From Nocardia wallacei (GTDB lineage: Bacteria; Actinomycetota; Actinomycetes; Mycobacteriales; Mycobacteriaceae), in contig NZ_JARWQD010000281.1 in assembly GCF_029869545.1 (NCBI RefSeq), positions 1-64,000 of the forward strand: a stretch of DNA of 64,000 bases. Reading direction: 5' to 3'. This document shows, piece after piece, positions 1 to 7,608 of the stretch. Both the position numbers and the translations under genes were made by a program. The notes below the pieces were generated by a model. That model saw nothing but the letters and a program-made list of their open reading frames with translations, searched no databases and was not told the origin of the DNA. How positions within the stretch are numbered: the stretch's first letter is position 1; every line of letters begins with the position of its first letter.

Positions 1-138
1 GACCGGACGGGCCTGCGCGCCTGTAGTCGGTGTTCACCGGCCGGTAGCTCAGTGGCCGGGTGTTTGCTAGGCATTCGGCGCCCCGGGCGTTTCGGATGGG
101 AGGAATTTCGGCGTCCGCCGCAACGACGGGTGGGATGA
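1..138 (+). CDS. 3' end of an unidentified upstream gene (partial)
   Basis: Frame 1 is open from the window edge to a TGA at 136-138, giving 45 residues with no recognisable domain. Its stop overlaps an ATG at 135 as ATGA, the usual translational-coupling arrangement, which is the main reason to believe the frame. Because the next gene encodes only the TPP-binding half of a TPP enzyme, the missing upstream gene could encode the PYR half, but nothing in these 45 residues shows that. Frame 3 has stops at 24 and 45 and frame 2 at 68, so they are not alternatives. Confidence 0.3.
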   Translation, partial: DRTGLRACSRCSPAGSSVAGCLLGIRRPGRFGWEEFRRPPQRRVG

Positions 139-824
139 GTGCCGCAGCCGCAGGTGGTATCGCCCCCGGCGTCAGGCCGAACTCGCTCACTCCCCTGCCG
201 GTCCCCGAGTCCACCGGCCCCGGCCTGCGCTACCGCGACATCGTCGAAACCCTCAATGCCGCATTGGAACCCGGCACGGACGTCTTCGCCGATGCGGGCA
301 ATACCGGCGCCTCGGTGGTGCATCATCTGCGGCTGCCGCCCGGTGGCCGGTTCGCCGTGGCCCTGGGGATGGGCGGGATGGGGTACGCCTTCGGCGGCGG
401 GATCGGCTCGGCCTTCGCCCGGCAGCATCGCCACGGCGGGGGTGTACGCCGCACCGTGGTGGTGGCCGGGGACGGGGCATTCTTCATGCACGGCATGGAG
501 ATCCACACCGCGATCGAGCACCGGCTGCCCGTGACCTTCATCGTGTTCAACAACAACGCGCACGCCATGTGCATCACGCGCGAACAGCTGTACTACGGAG
601 ATCGCTACAGCTTCAACAGGTTTCGGCCCGCCCGCCTGGGCGCGGGCCTGGCGGCGATGTTCCCGCAGCTGCCGTCGTACTCGCCCACCGGCACACGCGA
701 ACTGGCCGCCGCGCTCGACGTGTGCTTCGAAACCGCTGGGCCGTCGTTCATTTCGATCGATTGCGATCCGGACGAGATCCCGCCGTTCACCCCGTTTCTG
801 TCGATACCGAGGAGGAACCCGTGA
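135..824 (+). CDS. TPP-binding (PP-domain) half-enzyme of the acetolactate synthase / 2-oxoacid decarboxylase family
   Basis: The protein carries the thiamine diphosphate signature: a GDG followed 28-30 residues later by NNN (GDGAFFMHGMEIH ... IVFNNNAHA), flanked by the glycine-rich GMGGMGYAFGGGIG strand-turn. At about 229 aa it is only the C-terminal PP domain; full TPP decarboxylases are about 550 aa with PYR, central and PP domains. It would therefore need a separate PYR subunit, as in sulfopyruvate or phosphonopyruvate-type decarboxylases. The start is uncertain: GTG at 60 and ATG at 96 are also in frame, but ATG 135 overlaps the stop of the upstream frame (ATGA). The 3' end overlaps the next gene as GTGA. 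The catalytic Glu of the family lies in the PYR domain and is not encoded here. Substrate unknown. Confidence 0.75.
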   Translation: MSAAAAGGIAPGVRPNSLTPLPVPESTGPGLRYRDIVETLNAALEPGTDVFADAGNTGASVVHHLRLPPGGRFAVALGMGGMGYAFGGGIGSAFARQHRHGGGVRRTVVVAGDGAFFMHGMEIHTAIEHRLPVTFIVFNNNAHAMCITREQLYYGDRYSFNRFRPARLGAGLAAMFPQLPSYSPTGTRELAAALDVCFETAGPSFISIDCDPDEIPPFTPFLSIPRRNP

Positions 825-1480
825 CCACCAGCTCCCTGCCCGCGCTCAGCGATATCCCCCGGGAGGAGATACCCGCGGTGCTGCGCATCGAGAACTCCGA
901 TCGCGAGGCCACCACGCCGATCATCATGGACATGCTGCGGTCGGTGTACCCGCACGACCAGATCTTCGGCGAGTTCTGCCCGGTCCAGTCCTATATCGCC
1001 GCACCGCCGCGCGCGGTCTACGAGTACCTCGCCGATACCCGGAGCCTGGAGGAATGGACCTACAGCCTGCGCGGATTCGTCGAGACCGACGAGCCGGGAC
1101 TGTGGCTGGCCTACGACCGGCTGGGCCCGGAAACCAAGATCTTCACTCGCACGGTCGCCAATCCGGACGCCATGACCGTCGACTACCACTGCGCCTGGGA
1201 CCAGGGCGAGCACCTGTGGATGATCTACCTGCTGCGGGTGGTCGACGCCCAGGCGGTGCTGAACAAGCCGGGCTCGGTGGTGCTGTGGGTGAACTGCCAC
1301 CACCCGTTCTACGACGAGAATCCCTACCCGGAGACAGCGCCGCCGAAGCGACCGGTGTGGGTCGGTGATTTCTGGGAGATGTTCTCCGCCGGACACCAAT
1401 TGGAGATGGACAACCTCAGAGCGATCTGCGAGTACCGCGCCGCGCACGGACTGCCGGTCAAACCCGACTGGATGAAGTGA
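821..1480 (+). CDS. SRPBCC-superfamily (START/Bet v1-like) protein
   Basis: A 219-aa protein whose middle (about residues 45-150) has the SRPBCC pattern, with SYIAAPPRAVYEYLADTRS followed by alternating strands, as in polyketide cyclase/dehydrase-like and lipid-binding proteins. These form a deep hydrophobic pocket and often act as cyclases, aromatases or ligand carriers in biosynthetic clusters. The chosen GTG at 821 has a good Shine-Dalgarno (GGAGGA at 811-816) and overlaps the preceding stop. A longer open frame upstream (from 569) lies inside the TPP gene and is a shadow. It sits between a TPP enzyme and a KAS III-like protein, so a role on an acyl or keto intermediate is plausible, but no specific reaction can be assigned. 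Confidence 0.65.
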   Translation: MTTSSLPALSDIPREEIPAVLRIENSDREATTPIIMDMLRSVYPHDQIFGEFCPVQSYIAAPPRAVYEYLADTRSLEEWTYSLRGFVETDEPGLWLAYDRLGPETKIFTRTVANPDAMTVDYHCAWDQGEHLWMIYLLRVVDAQAVLNKPGSVVLWVNCHHPFYDENPYPETAPPKRPVWVGDFWEMFSAGHQLEMDNLRAICEYRAAHGLPVKPDWMK

Positions 1481-1489
1481 GGCACGCCA

Positions 1490-2524
1490 ATGGATTTCAC
1501 CGAACTCTCGCTGCCCTCGGTCAGCCTGGCCGATGTCGCGAGCTATCTGCCCGGAGAGCCCGTCGGCACCGAATATTTCACGCAGTTCTCCCGCTCCGAG
1601 CGCATGGCGAAGAACGTGATGTTCCGGGCGCCCAAGGCCCGTCATCACGTCGACCGTGACGAGACGGCGGTCGATATGGTCGAGCGCGCCGTCGAGCCGC
1701 TGCGGGAACGCCATGGGGCCGAGACGATTTCGGATATCGATGTGCTGATCACCCACACCCAGCTGCCCACCAACCCGGTGCTGGGTGCCGGGCCCGAGGT
1801 GGCGCGGCGGCTCGGCATGCGTCCCGGCTGGGTGTTCGATGTGCACAACAGCGGCTGCGCGGCATTCATCCACATGATGTCGCTGGCGCGCATGATCCTG
1901 CATACCACCGCCGCCCGCAGCGCGCTGATCGCGACGGTCCAGAACACCGCGGGGCCGGTGTTCACCCAGTCGGAGATCCGCGGGCTGGCCCAGGCCCCGG
2001 TTCCGGGCGACGGCTGCGGTGTGGGGCTGCTGCTGAAGGACGATCAGGCGCCGATCCTGGACATCGAGTGCCGCACCTACCCCGAATTCGCGGGCGATAT
2101 GGATTTCAGCACCGGCTCCGATCGTAAGTACTGGGAGCCCGGCGAGGGGCAGGGCTGCGTGAGTTTCACCGAATCCAAGCTGACCAAGGTATTCGCGCGC
2201 GGGAACCGGCTGGTGCCCGAGGTGGCGCTGGCGGTGTGCGAGCGCATCGGGGTGAAGGGGTGCGATATCGACACCTTCGTCACCAATCAGCCGAACCGGC
2301 TGTTCCTGCGCAACTGGCACGACGCACTGGAACTGCCCGCCGAACGCCACCCCGACACCTTCGACCGCTGCGGAAACCTGTTCGCCGCGGGCATTCCCGT
2401 CACGCTCGACACGGAGAATCGGGCGGGCCGGTTGCGTAACGGGTCGGTCGTGCTGCTGTCGGCGTTCGCGCACGCCGGGGATTTCGCCGCGGCTGCCGCG
2501 GTGCGCTGGGGAGCCGCGCGGTGA
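1490..2524 (+). CDS. KAS III-like (thiolase-fold) acyltransferase lacking the catalytic His
   Basis: A 344-aa protein with the FabH/KAS III layout. The nucleophile is Cys123 in HNSGCAAF and the conserved Asn is Asn296 in CGNLFAAG (GNTSAAS in FabH). The position where decarboxylating KAS III enzymes have HQAN reads NQPN (residues 266-269), so the catalytic His is replaced by Asn. Loss of this His is known in KAS III-like enzymes such as CerJ or PqsC-type proteins, which transfer acyl groups or make unusual C-C, ester or amide bonds rather than doing a standard elongation. The gene lies 9 bases after the SRPBCC gene and overlaps the aminotransferase gene by GTGA, so the four form one operon. 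The acyl donor and acceptor cannot be read from the sequence. Confidence 0.8.
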   Translation: MDFTELSLPSVSLADVASYLPGEPVGTEYFTQFSRSERMAKNVMFRAPKARHHVDRDETAVDMVERAVEPLRERHGAETISDIDVLITHTQLPTNPVLGAGPEVARRLGMRPGWVFDVHNSGCAAFIHMMSLARMILHTTAARSALIATVQNTAGPVFTQSEIRGLAQAPVPGDGCGVGLLLKDDQAPILDIECRTYPEFAGDMDFSTGSDRKYWEPGEGQGCVSFTESKLTKVFARGNRLVPEVALAVCERIGVKGCDIDTFVTNQPNRLFLRNWHDALELPAERHPDTFDRCGNLFAAGIPVTLDTENRAGRLRNGSVVLLSAFAHAGDFAAAAAVRWGAAR

Positions 2525-3657
2525 GTGGCAGCCGGTCGATCTCGGCGCGCCGCGCGGAGCTGTCGACGCGGCCGCAGCGGCACGTCTCCGCCCGGCACAC
2601 AACCGATTCGGTGCGCTTCGATCTGACGCTGAGCGAGAATCCCTTCCCGCCACTGCCTTCGGTGCTCGACGCGGTGAACCACACACTGGCGCAGGCGAAC
2701 CGATATCCGGAGTTCCTGCCCCGGCGGCTGCCGCGTCTGATCGCCGAGCAGCTGGGCGTGCGCGCGGACCGGATCGTGGTCGGTGCGGGCGCGACCGGGG
2801 TGGCGCTGCAGATCATGCAGGCGGTGACGGCGCCGGGCGACCGGATGGTGTTCGCGACCCCGACCTTCGACGGCTACCCGATCCTCGGGGAGATGACCGG
2901 GCTGGAGAATGCGGCGGTGCCGCTGGATTCGTCCGGCCGACAGGACCTCTGGGCGCTGGCGCGGGCGGTGGACGAGCGGACCGGGCTGGTGGTGGTGTGC
3001 CGCCCGCACAATCCGACCGGCACGGTTGTACCGGCCAGCGAGCTCAAGGCGTTCCTGTTCGGCGTACCGCGCCACATTCCGGTGATTCTGGACGAGGCGT
3101 ACGTCGAATTCCTCGGTGCCGCAGACACTCTCGATCCGGTTCAGCTCATCGATCGATATCCGAATCTGCTGGTGCTGCGCACCTTCTCCAAGGCGTACGG
3201 GCTGGCCGGTCTGCGTATCGGCTACGCGGTCGGACACGAGGATCTGGTGCGCCGGGTGTGCCGCATGCAGCTGCCGTTCGGGGTTCCCGCGTCGGCGGGC
3301 GCGGCGGTGGCGGCCTCCTACGCCGCGCGGGTGGAACTGGGGGAGCGGGTCCTGCGCATCACGACCGCGCGGGAGCTGTTGCGAACGGCCTTGCGTCGCA
3401 GCGGTATCCGAGTTCCGCGCAGCCGGGCGAACTTCCTCTACCTGCCGGGTGCCGATATCGCGGTGCGCCTGGCCCGCGCGGGAATCGCCGCCAAGACCTA
3501 TTCCGACGGCAGCGCCCGGATCGCCGTCGGTGACCCGGCCGCGGATGCCGCCGTGCGCCGCGCGCTCGGTGGGCGTGGCCTGGCCGCCAGCGATCGCCGA
3601 CTGCACCGCGAGGACAGCGGGCTGTACTCGGTCACCGCACCGGCCGAGCCGGAATGA
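2521..3657 (+). CDS. PLP-dependent class I/II aminotransferase (HisC-like)
   Basis: A fold-type I aminotransferase of 378 aa. It has the histidinol-phosphate aminotransferase signatures: LSENPFPPLPS near the N-terminus, the cofactor-binding Asp/Tyr strand VILDEAYVEF, and the Schiff-base lysine in LRTFSKAYGLAGLRIGY. It starts with GTG overlapping the stop of the KAS III-like gene. HisC-like folds are often recruited in natural-product clusters to convert an aldehyde or keto group to an amine. That would fit a TPP decarboxylase making an aldehyde, but this is inference from context. No other his genes are adjacent, so a role in histidine synthesis is unlikely but not excluded. Confidence 0.85.
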   Translation: MSGSRSISARRAELSTRPQRHVSARHTTDSVRFDLTLSENPFPPLPSVLDAVNHTLAQANRYPEFLPRRLPRLIAEQLGVRADRIVVGAGATGVALQIMQAVTAPGDRMVFATPTFDGYPILGEMTGLENAAVPLDSSGRQDLWALARAVDERTGLVVVCRPHNPTGTVVPASELKAFLFGVPRHIPVILDEAYVEFLGAADTLDPVQLIDRYPNLLVLRTFSKAYGLAGLRIGYAVGHEDLVRRVCRMQLPFGVPASAGAAVAASYAARVELGERVLRITTARELLRTALRRSGIRVPRSRANFLYLPGADIAVRLARAGIAAKTYSDGSARIAVGDPAADAAVRRALGGRGLAASDRRLHREDSGLYSVTAPAEPE

Positions 3658-3676
3658 TCCGCGATATATAGCAGCG

Positions 3677-3689
3677 CTAGACAATCTAG
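3677..3689. promoter_or_regulatory. Inverted repeat CTAGA-CAA-TCTAG (operator candidate 1)
   Basis: This is a perfect 5-bp-arm inverted repeat with a 3-bp spacer in the 93-bp gap before the DUF1772 gene. Its centre is 41 bp (about four helical turns) upstream of a second palindrome of the same design. It lies upstream of the proposed -35 box. The arrangement suggests cooperative binding of a dimeric regulator, probably TetR- or MarR-like, encoded elsewhere. Confidence 0.5.
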
Positions 3690-3696
3690 TCGCGCC

Positions 3697-3724
3697 TTGC
3701 TACTCTCGCTCCAACAACTAGCGT
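3697..3724 (+). promoter_or_regulatory. Promoter candidate for the DUF1772 gene (TTGCTA-16-TAGCGT)
   Basis: A -35-like TTGCTA (3697-3702) and a -10-like TAGCGT (3719-3724, TANNNT class) are separated by 16 bp. They are followed by a strong Shine-Dalgarno region (GGAGTAGGAG, 3735-3744) and ATG at 3751. The -10 lies inside the second CTAG palindrome, so binding there would block transcription. Confidence 0.45.
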
Positions 3725-3730
3725 TGCTAG
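3718..3730. promoter_or_regulatory. Inverted repeat CTAGC-GTT-GCTAG (operator candidate 2)
   Basis: This is a perfect 5-bp-arm palindrome with the same CTAG ends and 3-bp spacer as the one at 3677. It overlaps the proposed -10 of the DUF1772 gene, a position typical of a repressor operator. Confidence 0.5.
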
Positions 3731-3750
3731 ATTTGGAGTAGGAGACTCGG

Positions 3751-4227
3751 ATGTTCACCACCATCGCCCAGGTCCTGGCCGTACTCGCCGTGCTCGGCAA
3801 CGGCATCGTCTACGGCGCCGACGCGACCGCGTCGCTGATCATGCGCTCGTCCTATAGGCACCTCGACGACGCCACCATGACCACGGTCGCGGGCTGGGGT
3901 CACTACTACGGCGATCGCCGGATGCCGTTCGCCGGTGCCGGTGGCGTGATCACCGCGGCGCTGACGATTCCGGCGGCGGCGATCGCGGGTCACGCCGCGG
4001 CGGCGGTCGCGGCGGGCATCGCGGTGGCGGCGCTGCTGGCCTGGCTCGGGTTCTACGTCCGGATCGCCAAGCCGGTGAACGACGCGCAGACCGCGGCGGC
4101 CCGCTCGGGTGTCATTCCGTCCGATGCCCGTGCGCTGCAGGAGAAGTGGGACAGCATCCTGGGGTTCCGGGTCGGCCTGCAGGCCGTGGCGATCGTGACC
4201 CTGTGCATCACGTTGATCCTGCTGTGA
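3751..4227 (+). CDS. DUF1772-family (anthrone oxygenase-like) membrane protein
   Basis: A 158-aa protein with four predicted hydrophobic segments (about residues 4-28, 62-85, 88-105 and 137-157), typical of DUF1772 proteins. The family includes small cofactor-free anthrone oxygenases of polyketide pathways, but most actinobacterial members have no known function. The start ATG 3751 has a strong SD (GGAGTAGGAG). It is preceded by two matched CTAG palindromes, which suggests its own tightly controlled promoter rather than read-through from the aminotransferase operon. It converges on rslA with a gap of only 9 bases. Confidence 0.75.
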   Translation: MFTTIAQVLAVLAVLGNGIVYGADATASLIMRSSYRHLDDATMTTVAGWGHYYGDRRMPFAGAGGVITAALTIPAAAIAGHAAAAVAAGIAVAALLAWLGFYVRIAKPVNDAQTAAARSGVIPSDARALQEKWDSILGFRVGLQAVAIVTLCITLILL

Positions 4228-4236
4228 CGGCCGCGG

Positions 4237-5010
4237 CTACCGCAGCGAGCTGGTGAGCATCACCTGATTCGTTGTGGCCGAACGAATCTCGACCATGCGA
4301 ATCTGCTCCGGCGGCACCGCCGTGGTGCCGTCGGGGTGCACCGTCTCGCCCGGCCGCGCCGTCCACTGGGCGACCATCGACTGCGTGCCGTCGGCGTGCA
4401 CCACCCACATGGTGCCCTGCCAGGTGTAATCGGTCGTGGAAGGCGCATAGCTACACGACATTTCGACCCGGGTCCCGTCGCTCACCGCGACCAGCCGGAA
4501 GCTGGCCGTGATCGGTGACGGCACCACCGGGCTCATACTTCGTTCGGCCACAACCTGTTCCGCGATCGGCGGCGCCGCCGGTCCGGTGAGCGAGGCGGTC
4601 ACCGGAATCGCGATCGCCACGGCCGCCGCGGCGGCCGCCACCGCACCGGTGACCGCGAGTAATCGCCCCCGCCGCCGCTGTTTGCGAGCCCGCACGGCCA
4701 GGACGGCCAGCGATACCGGAACCTCATCCGCGTTCCCACCGCCCGGCCCCGCACCCTCGGCCCCATTACCGGACGATGACCCGGGGGCCGGATCGACCAG
4801 TGCCAGTGCGACTTCGGTATCCACCCGTCCGAGCAGACCGGGCATCCCGGCCAGCTCCGCCACCGCCTCCCGGCAGCGCGGGCACTGCGCCAGATGCGCC
4901 TCGTATTCCAGGCGTTCGGCACGGTCGAGGGCGCCGAGCACATACGGGGCATCCCACGTCGCGTAGTCGTCGCCGCCCTCGGGCGCCGCCGCATGCGCGG
5001 TCTCGGTCAC
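4237..5010 (-). CDS. rslA: Zinc-binding anti-sigma factor (RslA-like)
   Basis: The N-terminal 60 residues form a ZAS-type anti-sigma domain: HLAQCPRC gives the HxxxCxxC zinc motif seen in RslA and RsrA. A single transmembrane helix follows (about 135-160, alanine-rich after RKQRRRGR), then a roughly 95-residue extracytoplasmic domain. The GTG start at 5010 overlaps the sigL stop as GTGA, so the two proteins are co-translated. Mtb RslA holds SigL through this zinc domain and releases it on oxidation. The same mechanism is likely here but is inferred. The C-terminal tail resembles the anti-sigma-K (RskA) type sensor region only loosely. Confidence 0.8.
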   Translation of the reverse strand: MTETAHAAAPEGGDDYATWDAPYVLGALDRAERLEYEAHLAQCPRCREAVAELAGMPGLLGRVDTEVALALVDPAPGSSSGNGAEGAGPGGGNADEVPVSLAVLAVRARKQRRRGRLLAVTGAVAAAAAAVAIAIPVTASLTGPAAPPIAEQVVAERSMSPVVPSPITASFRLVAVSDGTRVEMSCSYAPSTTDYTWQGTMWVVHADGTQSMVAQWTARPGETVHPDGTTAVPPEQIRMVEIRSATTNQVMLTSSLR

Positions 5011-5591
5011 TTCGTCACCCCCATATCCCGCAGTGCCGTGCGCATCGCGCGCATGCCGTAGTGCATCCGCGACTTCACGGTGCCCTCGGGAATGGCCAGC
5101 TCCGCCGCGATCTGATGCGTCGACAGGCCACGGTAGTAGGCGCGCACGATCACCTCGCGGTGGTCGACACTCAACCGGGCCAGCGCGTCGGCGATCAACC
5201 AGCCGTCCAGCGTCCGGTCCGCCTGATCGGGAGTGGGCTGCTCGGGCGGATTATCGGTGCGGAACTCGCGCCGATGTCGGGCGCTGCGGTACTCGTCGAC
5301 CACCATGTTGCGCGCCACCGTGAACAGCCACGCCCGCGCCGACGCCGTCGACTGATCGAGTACCTGCGGACGTTGCCAGGCCCGCAGCAGCGTCTCCTGC
5401 ACTATGTCCTCGGCTCGGCCCGAATCGCCGACGAGGCTGTAGGTGTAGCGCCACAGCGCGGGGGCGTGCTGGTCGTAGAGCGCCCGCAGCAGCTCCGCCT
5501 GAGCCGGATCGCCGTTCGGGAGTTCGGGGACCGCGCCGCGAGACGGCTGGGTATCGGCTCCATCGCTGGGGAGGCGGGGTGAGCGTGCCAT
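5007..5591 (-). CDS. sigL: ECF sigma factor, SigL-like
   Basis: A 194-aa protein with region 2 (ALYDQHAPALWRY through RAWLFTVARNMVVDEYRSAR) and region 4 (VIVRAYYRGLSTHQIA, PEGTVKSRMHYGMRAMR). These match the M. tuberculosis SigL sequence as I know it almost motif for motif, including AEDIVQETLLRAWQ and the ending RDMGVTK. It has a longer N-terminal tail than Mtb SigL (177 aa). It is followed directly by its zinc anti-sigma factor with a GTGA overlap. In Mtb, SigL controls polyketide-synthase and secreted or membrane protein genes and its own operon. No clear SigL-type promoter was identified here by eye. Confidence 0.8.
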   Translation of the reverse strand: MARSPRLPSDGADTQPSRGAVPELPNGDPAQAELLRALYDQHAPALWRYTYSLVGDSGRAEDIVQETLLRAWQRPQVLDQSTASARAWLFTVARNMVVDEYRSARHRREFRTDNPPEQPTPDQADRTLDGWLIADALARLSVDHREVIVRAYYRGLSTHQIAAELAIPEGTVKSRMHYGMRAMRTALRDMGVTK

Positions 5592-5657
5592 GCGCTCACC
5601 GAACGGATCGTCGGATCACAGATCCGGATGTAGTGCCCACACCAGCTGGATACGTTG

Positions 5658-6272
5658 TCAATTGCGTTCTAGTTCGATCGGATGCGTGGCCAGCAGCGAC
5701 AGCGGCAACGGCTGCCGGCGCAGCACCTGCGCCCACAGATCGGTGCGGCCCGCGATCGGATCCGACGGCAGGGCCGACAGCACGATCCAGTCGCCGCGCT
5801 CCAGCTCGCCCTCCAGCTGCCCGAACGTCCAGCCCGCGTAACCGGCGAAGACGCGGATGCCCTCCACCAGCGGCTCCACCACCTCCGGATCCGAATCCAG
5901 ATCCAGCAGCGCCACCCGGCCGTCCACCCGGCGCAGACCCGCCGCCCGGTCGGCGGCCGTACCCACCTTCATCGTCGCCAGGCACAGCGCCGCATCCCGC
6001 TTCACCGGCCCGCCGATGTACAGCGCGCGCGGATGTGCCGCCAGCTCCGCCCACCGCGGCAGCACATCCTGCACCGCCGTCTCGCTCGGACGATTGATGA
6101 CCACGCCCAGGCTGCCGGCGTCGTTGTGCTCCACGATGTACACGACGGTGCGCCGGAACGACGGCTCGGTCAGATCGGTGGCCGAGACCAGCAGCGTGCC
6201 GGGCCGGACCGTCTGTTCCTCGTGCCGGAATTCCCGCCTGGAGCGGTCGCCGTGTTCGTCTGCGCGTGACAC
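5658..6272 (-). CDS. YqgE/AlgH family protein
   Basis: A 204-aa protein with the whole DUF179 pattern: RPGTLLVSATDLTEPSFRRT, VVYIVEHNDAGSLGVVINRP, ALYIGGPVKRDAALCL, YAGWTFGQLEGELERGDW and the C-terminal LRRQPLPLSLLATHPIELERN-type ending. It closely follows Mtb Rv0038. The fold is known but the biochemical role is not settled. The open frame extends upstream to 6371, but the extra 33 residues are arginine-rich and unlike the family. The GTG codons at 6275 and 6272 give the expected length, with 6272 chosen. Confidence 0.85.
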   Translation of the reverse strand: MSRADEHGDRSRREFRHEEQTVRPGTLLVSATDLTEPSFRRTVVYIVEHNDAGSLGVVINRPSETAVQDVLPRWAELAAHPRALYIGGPVKRDAALCLATMKVGTAADRAAGLRRVDGRVALLDLDSDPEVVEPLVEGIRVFAGYAGWTFGQLEGELERGDWIVLSALPSDPIAGRTDLWAQVLRRQPLPLSLLATHPIELERN

Positions 6273-6402
6273 CACGTCATCATCGCACTGGATCTGTATC
6301 TTTGGCCTCCGCTTCGGCCCGGCGGATTCCCGGCGCCCGGAGTATCGACCACGCCCTGTAAGACAAATCACAGTTCCGTTGGGGTGGGCGCGGCGGGGTC
6401 GT

Positions 6403-6414
6403 TAGTGTGGCCGC
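6403..6414 (+). promoter_or_regulatory. Leaderless promoter -10 (TAGTGT-N6-ATG)
   Basis: TAGTGT at 6403-6408 fits TANNNT and lies 6 bases before ATG 6415. No Shine-Dalgarno precedes that start. This spacing places transcription initiation at the start codon itself, as in leaderless mRNAs of mycobacteria and their relatives. Confidence 0.5.
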
Positions 6415-7176
6415 ATGCAGCACCCCGAGGTGGTCCTCGACAACTGTGATGCCGTCTACGACTTCTATCGGGATCATCGGCAGAATCGCCTGAAGGCATG
6501 GGGTGCCTACGCCGTGCTGGCGCGGCGCTATCGGCCGCGGATCGGGTATGCGCCCGGGGCGCGGGAAGGGCTGCGGGAGTTGATCTCCCAGGGGCAGCCA
6601 CTGCTGATCTCGATCAATCACCTGTCCCAGCAGGATCCCTACACGGTGGCCGCGGCGGCCTGGCGCAGCGGGCTGCGGCCGGTGATCGGGCGGGCCCGGG
6701 TGCTGGCCAAGGACGAGCTGTTCATCGATCCGGAGCAGCGGCGCAAGGTCGACATGATGGGCGGGATCCCGGTGTTCCGGGGCAAGGATCACGGGCTGCG
6801 GGCGGTCAACGCGGCGGGGCAGCGAATGATCGACATCTGTGCCGAGCGGATGGCGCGCGGGGATGCCGTCGCGGTCTTTCCCGAGGGCACCTGCAACGAC
6901 GTCGACCCGACGCAGGTGCAGGCGGTCGGCAGCGGGATCGGGCACATCGCGTTCCGGGCGATGAAGCTCGGTGCGCGGCCCGCCCTGGTCAGCATGGGCC
7001 TGAGCTACGGGCCGCGGGCCGATCCGACCGTGGAGCCGACCGTCGACGAGGCGAAATCGGCCAGCTTCTACTTCGGGCCGCCGGTGCCCGAACTACCCGC
7101 GCGGCCCGCCGAGATCGCCCGCCTGGTGCGCGACCACCTGCAGCTGGCCCTCGACGGCGCCGTCGCCGCCTACTGA
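6415..7176 (+). CDS. PlsC-type 1-acyl-sn-glycerol-3-phosphate acyltransferase family protein
   Basis: A 253-aa acyltransferase with the HX4D catalytic motif in INHLSQQDP (residues about 68-74) and the substrate-phosphate motif VFPEGTCND (about 157-165). These enzymes acylate lysophosphatidate or related lysolipids at the membrane. There is no clear transmembrane helix, as in several actinobacterial paralogues. Translation probably starts leaderless. The stop codon is directly followed by the stop codon of the convergent GNAT gene (TGATCA), leaving no intergenic space. Confidence 0.85.
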   Translation: MQHPEVVLDNCDAVYDFYRDHRQNRLKAWGAYAVLARRYRPRIGYAPGAREGLRELISQGQPLLISINHLSQQDPYTVAAAAWRSGLRPVIGRARVLAKDELFIDPEQRRKVDMMGGIPVFRGKDHGLRAVNAAGQRMIDICAERMARGDAVAVFPEGTCNDVDPTQVQAVGSGIGHIAFRAMKLGARPALVSMGLSYGPRADPTVEPTVDEAKSASFYFGPPVPELPARPAEIARLVRDHLQLALDGAVAAY

Positions 7177-7488
7177 TCACTGCGGCAGGCCGAACCGTTC
7201 GCGCGCCCAGTGCGGCACCAACGCCAGATACTCGGGCCGCGACTCGACGAAATGGCGCACCATCGGGCACAGCGGCAGGATGCCGTAGCCCTCGTCGCGG
7301 CTGGCGTCGAGCGCGGCCTGCACCAGCATGCGACCGTAGCCCTGACCGTCGTAGCGGGGATAGATCTCGGTGTGGACGAAAGCGCGCTCGGCGGCGGTGT
7401 CCTGATATTCCGCGATGCCGGCGAGACCGCCGTCCACACAGATCTCGAAACGATCGAGCTCCTTGTTGTTGCGAACCTCTGTCGACAT
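7177..7488 (-). CDS. Small GNAT-fold N-acetyltransferase (YjdJ/NATD1-like)
   Basis: A 103-aa protein of the short GNAT subgroup. It has the acetyl-CoA pyrophosphate loop YDGQGYGRMLVQAALDASR, the strand FVHTEIYPRY before it, and the C-terminal CPMVRHFVESRPEY typical of this family. These proteins are about half the length of ordinary GNATs and their substrates are mostly unknown. It is divergent from the secreted peptidase-like gene, with a 120-bp intergenic region. Confidence 0.8.
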   Translation of the reverse strand: MSTEVRNNKELDRFEICVDGGLAGIAEYQDTAAERAFVHTEIYPRYDGQGYGRMLVQAALDASRDEGYGILPLCPMVRHFVESRPEYLALVPHWARERFGLPQ

Positions 7489-7549
7489 GGCTCGACGCTA
7501 CTGTCTCACGCGCGCAATGTGTTCAATAGACACCGCACCGGAGCTCGAG

Positions 7550-7578
7550 TTGTGACGGTGCGCGCGGCCGCAGAGAAT
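7550..7578 (+). promoter_or_regulatory. Promoter candidate (TTGTGA-17-GAGAAT)
   Basis: A -35-like TTGTGA at 7550-7555 and a -10-like GAGAAT at 7573-7578 are spaced by 17 bp. They lie 31 bases upstream of the ATG at 7609, with an SD-like GGGGAGAA at 7593-7600 between them. The hexamers match consensus only in part. Confidence 0.35.
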
Positions 7579-7608
7579 GCTTGTGGTCGAACGGGGAGAA
7601 TGACGCGG

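Noticed and set aside
41..60. tRNA-like string (GGTAGCTCAGTGG, as in a D-arm)
   Set aside because: The downstream sequence has no anticodon arm, T-arm (GTTCGA) or acceptor pairing within tRNA distance.
605..2686. A 693-codon open frame on the minus strand across the biosynthetic cassette
   Set aside because: It is antisense to four genes with clear motifs and overlaps, and its translation is low-complexity Arg/Gly/His-rich with no domain. Long antisense frames are common at this GC content.
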